Source: Polyporus tsugae (taxonomy: Eukaryota; Basidiomycota; Agaricomycetes; Polyporales; Polyporaceae). Taken from it: a DNA stretch of 64,000 bases. Where the stretch lies: positions 2,914,001 to 2,978,000 of the forward strand of contig JAHRBS010000004.1 in the NCBI GenBank assembly GCA_024305745.1, written 5' to 3'. The position numbers and the translations under genes were made by a program. This document shows positions 22,966-32,528 of the stretch, in pieces. The notes below the pieces were generated by a model. That model made no database searches. It worked only from the letters and a program-made list of their open reading frames with translations, and was not told the origin of the DNA. Numbering within the stretch: position 1 is the first letter of the stretch; the number at the start of each line of letters is the position of its first letter.

Positions 22966-25152
22966 ATGCAAGCAGCAGAAAACACCGTTCATGAGTACAA
23001 GTCGGAGGAGCAGCCCGACGAAGCCAAAACCAAAAGGCAACATGCAGCTGCGCGGATCCAGAAGGCTTGGCGGAAGCAGACTCTGCGCAAGAAGTACCTC
23101 GATCCCGAGTTCTTGTGGACTGACCTCGCGACTGAGGCGCGGATGCAGGTGTGCCACCCAATATACGTCAGTTGAGCATCCATGTAGATGAATTGGATCG
23201 CAGGTGGATAGGGACGCAGCCGAACAGGGTAAGAACTCGACGCGCGATCGCTGGAAGAGGGCTGGGTTTCTTGCCAGCCGGCTGCAGGATGGAAACAAAG
23301 TACTCCCGCAGGATCAAGCACAGGACGCCCACATTGATGCTGCGATGAAGCACCTAGAGACTCAGCACTGGTTGGAGCTCACGGATGGGTAAGCGGCGGT
23401 TATGGTTCACCTGTTGTGCTGTTCACGATCTGACGAAGAAGGACAGCAAACACCGCTATGGATCCAATTGTGAGTCCCAGTATTGCCCGTGTGTTGCTGC
23501 GATCCTGATCGGGGGTAACAGTAAAGGTATAAAAATGTGATCTGTGGTTTGTTGCGTGCCGTTGAATCACGGAAGCAGTACTATCATCAGCGGTGGAAGC
23601 AAGAAGATACCACGGAGAACTTCTTCAGATGGTAATGTGCGCCGTCTCAAACTCTAGCACCCATCTGGACTGACGTGGCGAAGGCTTGACCACGGCGGTG
23701 GCAAGGATCTGTCCTTGAGTCAGTGTTCTCGAGAACAACTCGAGAGAGAGGTATGACATGCGACTTGCTAGATCAGTCAGTCTCCGATAACCTGCGGCAG
23801 AGAATTTCGTACCTCTCTCCGGAACAGAGTAATACATTCCATCCTTGCTGGTATCTGTGCGCAGAAACTAATGACGCTAAATAGGACTCAACTACCTGGT
23901 CACGATCGACGACGGCGGGAGGCTTCGTTGGGCTAGAAACGGTCAGCTTGTCGACACTACTGCCGGCCGGTGGAAAGATGCAGGTCATGGGAAGGGGATC
24001 GTACCTTTCAGCTATCCGACGGCAGATACATCCATCCACCGACATACTTCCAGCGCGTCTTCTCCGAATTCAAGTTCGAGTTCGAGGTCCGGCTCTCGCT
24101 CCCGTCGCAGCACATGGCTCTCTACAGACGAAGCCAACGCCGCGATGCACTATATGGGGGTCCGAGGGCAGTCAAAGAACCCGGTCAAGCGGGTCCTCCT
24201 ACGGAACTTCACGTTGCGCGGCCTGCTCGAGAAGCTCTTAAGGAAGACTGTCAGGCGAGATATCTGGATATATGTGTCTGTGAGTGACTCGGGACAACTG
24301 AACTCTTAACATTCCCTCACCGATGAACAGGACAAGAACTGTGAGTCAAAGGCAGTCTATGAGGGTGTCGGTGTGGCGACGATTTTAACTCATTTTGGCA
24401 GTCAATATTTTTGTCGGTATTAAAGGTAGGAAGAGGTGCTGCGATTCTGTACGCCTACCGTAGCTTAGGATCTTGGTGCGTACCAGATCCCGGGAACTTC
24501 CAACATTCGTCGTTCTTGGCCGGCGGCCTAGTCACCTCAGCTGGGCTGATCTCTGTAAAGGATGGACTGATACATACCCTGTCACCGTTATCAGGGCATT
24601 ATCGGTATGTTAGGTCTCGCGCAACATGTATTCAGTGTCTGATGTTGCACCCGTGTAGCACCTCAATAGATGTGATTAGCTGCGCAACCCTCGGATAATC
24701 TCTTTTACTCACCCACAGGCTATCCAGCATTTCCGACAATTCTTGCCAGTCCTTGAAGAGCGCGGTGTTGATATGGACAAGGTCAAAATTAGTAAAGCCG
24801 AAGTAGCTTTGTGGGGGTACGCAAAATTTCGAGCATGTGTTTTAATACTTGTCTTAATATCTTTTCCAGCATCGAACGTCTTGCCAGGATCAAGAAGAAG
24901 CAGAGCAAGTTGGTGGCGAAGGCAAAGCAAAACGCCACACTGGTGACAAGGCATGTGGTCAACGCAATACCGAGGAAGGAGATGAAGAACGACGAGAACA
25001 GTTTGTGGAAGATGGAGATCTTGGAGGGACGGAAACTCCGTCGTAAGGAGGGCGAGGATAAACCCGGCCAAAATTCTGACCTAGAAGAGAAGCAAGATGA
25101 GGTTCAGCTTCGTCAACCCGCTGACCCCGGGATGGCCATTGGACGAGGTTAA
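22966..25152 (+). CDS. IQ calmodulin-binding-motif protein (IQM-like)
   Basis: Thirteen exons (22966-23148, 23204-23388, 23447-23469, 23522-23526, 23579-23631, 23684-23750, 23801-23828, 23885-24279, 24331-24340, 24402-24425, 24487-24608, 24719-24816, 24870-25152) give 491 aa in one frame. An IQ motif lies near residues 26-45 ([18 protein letters not shown]). Conserved blocks follow: [70 protein letters not shown] and [12 protein letters not shown]. The order and wording match plant IQM proteins and their fungal relatives, which bind calmodulin; a biochemical role in fungi is unknown to me. The C-terminus is Lys/Glu-rich. Exons of 5 and 10 nt are needed to keep the HRYGSNLK and SDKNFN blocks intact. 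The 3' end converges on UPF0587, 156 bp away. Confidence 0.85.
23522..23526 (+). other. 5-nt internal micro-exon of the IQ-motif gene
   Basis: TAAAG between acceptor GTAACAG and donor GTATAA, with 52-nt introns on both sides. It completes Leu and adds Lys, giving HRYGSNLKYYHQRW across three exons. Confidence 0.75.
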
Positions 25153-25308
25153 GCAATGGTTGGAGTGTGATGGCCAGCTGATCCTTGCTTCGCCTTGCCA
25201 TAGAGAACTTTGCTACTGAATACTTTGGCGCATTGCTGGATTAGGATACGTAGTGTACACACACAAGCGCATGACGTCTTGGCTGTGGCATACCAATATT
25301 GAAGCTTG

Positions 25309-26082
25309 CTATGCTCTTGCCCACTTGGCCTCGATCTTAGACACGCCGACAGGTAGCGCTGCCTGATGAACAGTTTGGCAAAAATATCATATTTGTATGC
25401 ATCGGCAACGCACCTTCTCGTCATAGTCAACCCACTCTCCCTCTTCCTCAAGGTCGACTTCGAAGGGAGTCCCCGACTCCGCGCCAACGCATTTCCAGGT
25501 CCCCTATGCTGAGTGATAAATGTCATATCTAAAGCGACCTGCTTTGCACAAACCTTGGGATCGAACCCGATGAACTCCAAGCCACGACAGTCTATCGTTA
25601 CGAACGGGGCGAATTGGCCATTCGCCTCGACCGTGTATGGCTTAGGCTTCTCCTTGGGTTCAAACTTGGCAGACGACTCTCGCTTGCACAAGCCACAGCG
25701 CCAAACAAAGTGCGCCGTGCTGCCTTTGCCTGCCGTCCCCTCACGTTCTTCCTATGCCCACGTCAAGTTGGGAGGATGTCAGTGGCCGTTTAACTTTCAT
25801 GAGCAAAGGCAAGCTGGGGCTCACGATCATGTTCAATGTGACAAGTTTTGGGTGCTCCTCGTTGCAACTTGTGCACTTCACCTATTTCTCAAACCTCCTT
25901 CATCACGGTGTCGAACCAAATACTAAAATCATCCACACCTTGAAGAAGAATTTAAAGTCATTAGAAGCGGGCAGAAGGTGGGTGACGTTCTCTAGATCGG
26001 CTTTGATGGAGAGTTGGAGACGCTTATTACCTTATGAGCTAGTTTTCATGTTAGAATGTACTCATGTCGTGCTCACAACCAT
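25309..26082 (-). CDS. CXXC zinc-binding protein, UPF0587 (C1orf123/CZIB) family
   Basis: Six exons (26077-26082, 25939-26022, 25825-25881, 25554-25751, 25414-25503, 25309-25362) give 162 aa, the usual family length. The two CxxC pairs are present: CTSCNEEH near residue 33 and CGLCKRES near 70. The conserved YTVEANGQFAPFVTIDCRGLE (residues about 85-105) and GEWVDYDEK also match. Family members are small zinc proteins of the DUF866 group with a proposed copper/zinc chaperone or disulfide-related role. Exon 1 encodes only Met-Val, and the model joins it to RLQLSIKADLENV using the third of three AGs, because the family begins M-x-[RK]-[IL]. That start is inferred; the other five exons are solid. 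Confidence 0.85.
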
Positions 26083-26270
26083 TGTGTCGAGGTCAACGGG
26101 AGGGATGGGAGACGATAGCTAGACGGAAACCAAGTCGAGCAACGCCTGCTTCCCGATCGGATCTCGCGCCGTTGACGCCGGCCAGCTTTCGAGTTTCTGA
26201 GCGTGTCGGTGAGCCCTGCACTGGCCCTGCCCATCGTCTCTACCTCGTCCTCCACCTGGCCCTCGGCGCA
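26083..26270. promoter_or_regulatory. Divergent promoter, UPF0587 / mS35
   Basis: Only 188 bp lie between the two outward-facing start codons, so the core promoters must be adjacent or shared. No TATA box or clear factor site is visible. Confidence 0.4.
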
Positions 26271-27213
26271 ATGGCTCTCTCACGTTCCTGCCGTGCTGCG
26301 CTCGCCCCTGTCTTCCGTGCCAAATGCTTCCACACCGGCTCTGTCCTAGCTGCTCGCCAAAGTGCTGGCAACGCCGCGGCCGCGGCTCCGAAGGCAAGAC
26401 GCGCCGTCCCGAACCTGGAGCCGCTGCAGTTTGAGGAGGACGCGTTGGGGGACCAACTCCGGGAGGGGGACGATGCTCCTGAGCCGACACATCGATACCT
26501 CCAACAGCAGAGGGACATGCTATACTACCTTCGACTAATAGAGCATGAGATGCCGAAGCTTGTCGGTGCGTAGATCCTTCCTCGCTGCTCCTGTGCTTCG
26601 CCTAACGTGTCCCAAACCAGCATACCGCAGGCCGTTCATACCTCCCGACTCATCTAACCCTCTAGTTATTCGTTCAATATCTTATGGCGGAGAGCCTCAC
26701 CCGGCCGCCGCCAAGCGCATCATTGTCGTCCCCGTCGCACGCCTGGCGCTCAAGAACGAGCAAGCGATCCACAAATTCAAGGTCTTGGCTGGCGTTCGGT
26801 GGACACCGGAACCACCCACCGACTCTGGCCTCGCATCGGAAGAAGGCGGAGCCGAGCACGGCTACTTCAAGATTGCTTGCGAGGACTTCCCGAAGGGCCC
26901 GATGAACTTGAAGTGGGCGAGTGACACACTCGACCGTCTATTGGCCGCTGCGAATGTATGTTCTCTTGCGAGTAATGGCGTGATCGATGTTCTGAGGGCT
27001 TACGATTCCTACGCGCTCCCCCAGGACTTGAAAGAGACGTTCGCGGACATTCCCGTGGACACCCGGCACATCGAGGCAAGGATGCGGAAGGCGAAGAAGG
27101 GAGGACACATTTACGGTCGCCAGACCCACCGACCGAGTCTCAGAGACTTCCCTAAGGAGTGGCTCCCTGTACCAAGACCTCAGGCTACTGCTGAGGCTTC
27201 CGCGAGCGCATAA
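26271..27213 (+). CDS. RSM24: Mitochondrial small-subunit ribosomal protein mS35 (Rsm24/MRPS35)
   Basis: Three exons (26271-26565, 26621-26955, 27025-27213) give 272 aa. The N-terminus (MALSRSCRAALAPVFRAK) is an Arg/Ala-rich mitochondrial targeting peptide. The MRP-S28 family domain follows, with HPAAAKRIIVVPVARLAL, IHKFKVLAGVRW, YFKIACEDFP and WASDTLDRLLAAAN. The protein is a component of the mitoribosomal small subunit. Both introns keep phase. This is one of several nuclear genes for mitochondrial proteins in the window (LSC1, bS16m, COX13). Well supported. Confidence 0.88.
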
Positions 27214-27500
27214 TGTCATGTTTTCGTGGTTTGCTATGATTCATCCTTGCAGTCACGTCTTTGGAGCGCCTTCGCGTGGTCCGAGATTCGAACTCTGCTT
27301 CTCAAGAATCGGCGTCCTTGGCGAGTCACCTTCCCATCGACTGAAGCGGCGGAGGCCCCGGGGCAGGTGAATCGATTGCTCATATGCGTTGTATCACGAG
27401 ATGCCACGGTGGCTTTCCGTGCCCGTCTGCTGACGCCTTCCCGGTGGCATTTATATGCTGACCTCCAGAGTAGCCTAGCCGTTGCAAGTCACCACCACCC

Positions 27501-28700
27501 ATGGCTAACACCATCAAGGCCTCGGTCGTGCAAGCTGCCACCGCAGCGTACTCGCTTCCCGAGACCTTAGACAAGCTCGAGAAATTTACTCGTCTCGCGA
27601 AGGAACGCGATGGTGCGCAACTCGTCGTGTTCCCAGAAGCATTGTGCGTCCATCCGTTCATCGCTACGCTTGCACTTATAAACGAACATTCACTTTTTAG
27701 TATCGGCGGGTACCCCAAGATGTCCACCTTCGGGCTGGTTGTGGGTGATCGTCTCCCCGACGGACGCGACGAGTTCGTCCGCTACGCCAAAGCCGCGATC
27801 GAGATTCCCTCGCCCGCCGTAACCAGGATCGAGCAGATCAGCAAGGAGACAAACGTCTTCCTCGTCGTCGGCGTGATCGAACGTGACAACGGTACTCTTT
27901 ACTGCACCGCGGTTTTCGTCGACCCAAAAAAGGGCTACGTCGCGAAACACCGGAAGCTTGTCCCGACCGCGATGGAACGTACGATATGGGGACAAGGCGA
28001 CGGCACGACGCTGCCTGTACTCAGCAAGACTTTCGAGAGCGCTACGATCCAAGGGCTTCCGGTTCAAACGAAGCTCTCGGCGACCATATGCTGGTGAGTG
28101 CCTGCGTGGCAAGGTACGATGCAGCATTGATAGCGTGGCGCACAGGGAGAACTACATGCCCTTACGTGGGTGTTTTGCTTCTACTCGGAAGCATATCTTC
28201 GTGCTGATGGCGCGATCCTTACCACAGTACGAACGTGGTATTACTCCCAGGGCACCCAAATCTACTGCGCGCCCACGGTCGACGCGAGACCACTGTGGCA
28301 GAACACGATGACACACATCGCGTTGGAAGGCCGCTGCTTCGTCCTGTCTGCGTGTCAGTTTTCCCAAGAGAAGGACTACCCTCCGGATCACGCTGTGGTC
28401 GACCCAGAAGCGCGGAACCCCGAGAACGTGATGATCGCTGGAGGAAGCGTTATCATCAGTCCCCTGGGGAAGGTGCTGGCAGGCCCTTTGCTCGACGCTG
28501 AGGGAGTCATCTCGGCGGAGCTGGATCTGGACGATATCTTCCGAGGCAAGTTCGACTTGGATACGACCGGCCACTATGCGAGGAACGATGGTGTGTATTG
28601 CATTTTTCTCCCGTCCCGTGGGCGTCGTCATGCTGACATCCCTCTTGCAGTGTTCCAGTTGAAGCTCGTCGATCCGGCCGTTACATCTGCGAAGCAGTGA
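27501..28700 (+). CDS. Nitrilase (carbon-nitrogen hydrolase)
   Basis: Five exons (27501-27643, 27701-28093, 28146-28165, 28228-28590, 28651-28700) give 322 aa, the usual nitrilase length. The catalytic triad is visible: Glu46 in VVFPEAF, Lys133 in KHRKLVP and Cys178 in SATICWENYMP. The latter is split by an intron, with the Trp codon spanning a junction. LRTWYYSQGTQIYCAPTVDAR after the Cys is typical of aliphatic/aromatic nitrilases rather than amidases. It hydrolyses a nitrile to acid and ammonia; the substrate is not readable from sequence. A TTTATATG at about 27449, 50 nt upstream of the start, is a plausible TATA box. The 20-nt exon 3 is needed for frame. Confidence 0.9.
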
Positions 28701-29285
28701 TGTCCTTCGAACAGCATCGAGACGCGGCTGTAATCTTCCGTACAAGAATGTAAACGACCTTGTTCCCTATCGGCATCCCTACAATCGAGTTGGTTCGAAT
28801 GGCAACTCTACGAATCCATAAGCCGCCTCGTGTCAAGATGGTCATCTGCGGGACCTAAGCTTAGAATGAAGACCTCAACTGATGTCTCTTCTAGTCCTAT
28901 CACGGGGAAGCGTTATTGTCTTCCGAATGTCCCGGCCACATCCCGAACACGCTAGCGAAGTATGCGGCGTATCGACTCGGCCCAAGAGAACCGATTATCG
29001 AGTTCATCACAAGCTATCATGACAATGACCTTTTTGTTTGAGTGTTCCGCAGGTGGTATAAACTGACCACTGACACTGACCGAACCTGGTAGACGTCAAG
29101 CGAACCATTCATCCTCAACCAGTCTCCCCCCCCCTGCATTGCCCATGCCCACATTTCAGTTGCTGCCTGGCTAGGAACCGATGGTCCCTCTATGCAATGT
29201 TCGGCACATCTCGCGGTTGCGCCCCACAGCGGAGGTGCATTGGGAGATGGTGGTGCCAAGTCCCCAAGAGGGGGTGGAGTCAAGC
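28701..29285. other. Intergenic between nitrilase and candidate gene
   Basis: 585 bp without a recognisable gene. The frame of the next candidate gene stays open back to an ATG at 29181, so its 5' end may reach into this stretch. Confidence 0.35.
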
Positions 29286-29770
29286 ATGAGTAGTAGGACA
29301 GGTGTCATGGTCGCGTCGGAGAGGAAGTTGGCTATCCTAGTAAGCGCAGACCAGTCGCCGAACCCCCACAAGACTTCTCGTTGATGCATGCCGGGTGCAG
29401 AAATGGCGGGAAGAAGTCGCGGCCGCACTAGCGGCGACTGATGAACAGCACCAAAGTCGATCGATCTCCTGGCCAGCAAGTACCTCTTTGTGGTCGACCG
29501 ATCGCATTGTCATTCTTGGGGTGGGCGTGGAGGCTGCAGAGGAGCAATTGCAAAGGCGCCCGAGCATGAGGTTCGTGGTCAGCAGCGGCTTCTGAGCAAC
29601 ATTGCAACTGACCATGTCCCCGACAGTTCGGCATGGAGTCCCACCTACACTCTTGGCTCTGTAACTTATTGCGCTCTGTATGCACGCAGAACCACAGCCG
29701 TGGACAAGTTGGCCTACTACAAATTATATTACTGAATCGGGATAAAAGGCTGACTCTCAAACGGGATTAG
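29286..29770 (+). CDS. Candidate small spliced gene, family not recognised
   Basis: Three exons (29286-29339, 29401-29577, 29627-29770) join in phase 0 to give 124 aa; an in-frame ATG at 29181 would add 35 residues. The introns are 61 nt (GTAAGC..GTGCAG) and 49 nt (GTCAGC..CGACAG, with CTGAC 18 nt before the acceptor), typical for this genome. The product reads as ordinary globular protein: KWREEVAAALAATDEQHQ, TDRIVILGVGVEAAEEQL, then a basic C-terminal part ending LLNRDKRLTLKRD. I do not recognise the family and propose no function. It could be a real conserved gene, a decayed gene copy, or chance. The joined frame is the main support. Confidence 0.4.
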
Positions 29771-30338
29771 CGCCGAGAGGCAGCCGACATGAGAAGCGGA
29801 AGATGCAGGCAGGCGAAATCGACCACCCTGCTCTCTACCGCACACAACGCCGACGCGGCCTTCTTGGAATAGCGTCCAGCTGACAGTAAGAGATAGGAGA
29901 TACGTTCCGTGCTTCCTTGTTCTGTGCCACACGTTGAAAGCGTGTGCAGGGAGCTTGAACTTCGTATGAAGCGGAGGCAAGGCGCAGCAGGACAGAGTTG
30001 ATAATGATGTCGACCCACAGTGTACCCCCCACAATCCGAGGCAGCACGCGGCTTCACTGGGTGAGTGTTTATGTCATGTAAAGAGCAGGTAGGATGCAGA
30101 CGAGTTGTGGGTTGTGCGGGTTGTGCAGATCGTGGTGCCCAAGCCGGAAGTGATCCTGGGCAGCGCCACAGAATCAAGCAGCAGCAAACAAGAACAGCGC
30201 TCGCGACCGGGTTCAGTTCTTTCCCCCGTTCCATTCCTCGCGGCCATCCAGGTAGCCCAAGGCTCCCCGTCGTCCTCCCCGTGTCCCCAGCCGCTCCCTC
30301 TTGCGCCCCTCTCTCCTCTCTCTCTTCCACCCGCAGCC
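29771..30338. other. Septin promoter/leader region
   Basis: 568 bp upstream of the septin start, ending in a long CT-rich tract (about 30265-30335), typical of strongly expressed fungal genes. No gene seen. Confidence 0.4.
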
Positions 30339-32071
30339 ATGTCCGACTACGATTCAACCAACGGCGACGCGTCCATCTCCCTCCCTCCTAGGGGTGATGG
30401 CTCCTCTGTGTCCCAACAGCCTGTCCCCGAACAGCAGCACGGCATTTCTTCAATCATTCGGAAAAAGCTCATGGGCTTCGTCGGGTTCGCCAACCTCCCC
30501 AACCAGGTCCACAGGAAGAGTGTCCGCAAGGGCTTCCAATTCACCGCCATGGTCGTTGGTACGTAGCAACACGTTGCATTCACCAACCGATGTTTCTCAA
30601 TGTACACTCAGGCGAGTCTGGTCTCGGCAAGTCGACTCTCATTAACACCCTCTTCAACACTACGCTCTACCCGCCCAAGGTGCCCATCCCCCCCAGTGCA
30701 GAGCGTCCTTCAACCGTTGCTATTGAGAGCATTAGTGCTGGTGAGTAATTGATGCTCTAGCCGACGCTAGCGCGTCTTCTGATAGTTCTGCACTAGACAT
30801 TGAGGAGAATGGTGTCCGCCTGCGCCTGACTGTCGTTGACACGCCTGGCTTCGGCGACTTCGTCAACAATGATGAGTGGTATGTCGAAATAGTCCTGCTT
30901 CCACTGCGCCGACTTACCCTCCCCGACCCAGCTGGAAGCCCATCGTGGAGAACATTGAGGCGCGTTTCGACTCGTACCTCGAACAGGAGAACCGCGTCAA
31001 CAGGCAAAAAATCGTTGACAACCGCGTCCACGCCTGCCTCTACTTCATCCAGCCCACCGGTCACTCGTGAGTGTCCTCGAGCGAGAAGGATCATTCCGAG
31101 GAGCGCTCACGCTGTCAACTTCACCTAGACTCAAGCCGATTGATATCGAGTTCATGCGTCAGCTTCACACCAGGGTGAACCTGATTCCGATCATCGCGAA
31201 GGCGGATACCCTCACGGACGAGGAGGTCGCCGACTTCAAGGCCAGGGTGAGTTGCGTTGTCATAATGGTGCAATATGGGCAAGGTCTAAACGCATCCAAC
31301 CCTCTAGGTGCTCGCGGACATCGCCCATCACCAGATTCAGATCTTTGAGGCCCCGACGTATGAGAACGAGGATGAGGAGGCTGTTGCGGAGGCCAAGGAG
31401 ATTGCCAGCAAGATCCCGTTCGCGGTTGTTGGCTCCGACAGGATCGTCAAGACCCCTGATGGCCGCGAGGTTCGCGGTCGTGCGTACCCGTGGGGTGTCG
31501 TGGAGGTCGACAACGAGGACCACTGCGACTTTGTCAAGCTTCGCCAGATGCTTGTCCGGACCTACATGGAGGAGCTTCGCGAGTTCACCAACGATGTCCT
31601 CTATGAGAACTGGCGAACAGAGAAGCTCATCAGCATGGGTGTCGTTCAGGACTCGACCGTCTTCAAGGAGGTTAAGTGAGTTGTGCATTGACATTGGAAC
31701 ATCGGATCATATTCTGACCACCCTCTCTAGCCCCGCTATCCGTATCCAGGAGGAGCGCATCATGCACGAGGCTAAGCTCGCAAAGATGGAGGCGGAGATG
31801 AAGTTGGTCTTCCAGCAGAAGGTGCAGGAGAAGGAGGCCAAGCTCAAGCAGTCAGAGGAGGAACTCTACGCCCGTCATCGCGAGATGAAGGAGGCGCTGG
31901 AGAAGCAGCGTCTCGACCTCGAGGACAAGAAGCGACGCATCGAGAGTGGTCGCCCCCTGACACCCGAGAAGTCGAGCGTACGTACCAGTTTTCATGATTC
32001 GTCGGCTCCCCATCCTAACATAAACCTCCCATTCGCAGACCGGCCGGAAGAAGAACTTCTTGCGCGGTTGA
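30339..32071 (+). CDS. CDC3: Septin, CDC3/AspB group
   Basis: Eight exons (30339-30558, 30612-30740, 30797-30878, 30932-31066, 31129-31246, 31308-31675, 31731-31977, 32039-32071) give 443 aa. The GTPase motifs are clear: G1 GESGLGKST (residues about 74-82), G3 [13 protein letters not shown] and G4 [11 protein letters not shown]. The polybasic stretch HRKSVRKGF sits just before the GTPase, and the septin unique element around [13 protein letters not shown] follows it. The C-terminus from about 350 is a Glu/Lys-rich coiled coil ([20 protein letters not shown]). GFANLPNQ upstream of the GTPase places it with CDC3/Aspergillus AspB. Septins polymerise into filaments at septa and hyphal tips. Exon 8 adds only a basic tail (GRKKNFLRG). 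Confidence 0.92.
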
Positions 32072-32528
32072 GGGTCCTTTCGGAATGTATCTTGTTGCAT
32101 ATTGGTTTCGTTTGCTCTGTCTCAGTGGTGTTGCCCTACTTAGTCTCCTATATTCCGCCGTTTTGCTGCGCTGCACTACCGTACATCCCTGATTCCTATG
32201 ATGCATTCGATGTTCGTAATCCTGTCCGTGGTGTCTTTCATGGCACTCGCCCACACTCCTTTACTCCTGGATACCACCTTGTCTCATCATTTCTTCCGAA
32301 GTACGGTCTGTTCGCTCCCTAAAATTTGGACTGTAGCGAGCTACATGAGTTTAGGCAGCTTATGACATACCCTATTCTGCGACCTTGGATGTGGTGCACG
32401 TGGATGCATGCCGATAATCTCAAACGAAAACCGACTTTATCAGTGTCAACATGGCCAAACATCTGCTGTGGCGAGGGACAGCCGTGTTCGCCCTGGGTTT
32501 CAGTCCGCTACCTTTGCTCTCCACTACC
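32072..32528. other. Intergenic, septin 3' flank and importin leader
   Basis: 457 bp. An ATG at 32451 is in frame with the importin start at 32529 and would add 26 residues; I use 32529 because the family-like protein sequence begins there. Nothing else seen. Confidence 0.4.

Noticed and set aside
27284..27360. tRNA-like segment on the minus strand (AGAGTTCGAATCTCG T-arm-like sequence)
   Set aside because: Only three base pairs of the T-stem hold, no matching acceptor stem or anticodon arm can be folded, and it lies in the nitrilase 5' region.
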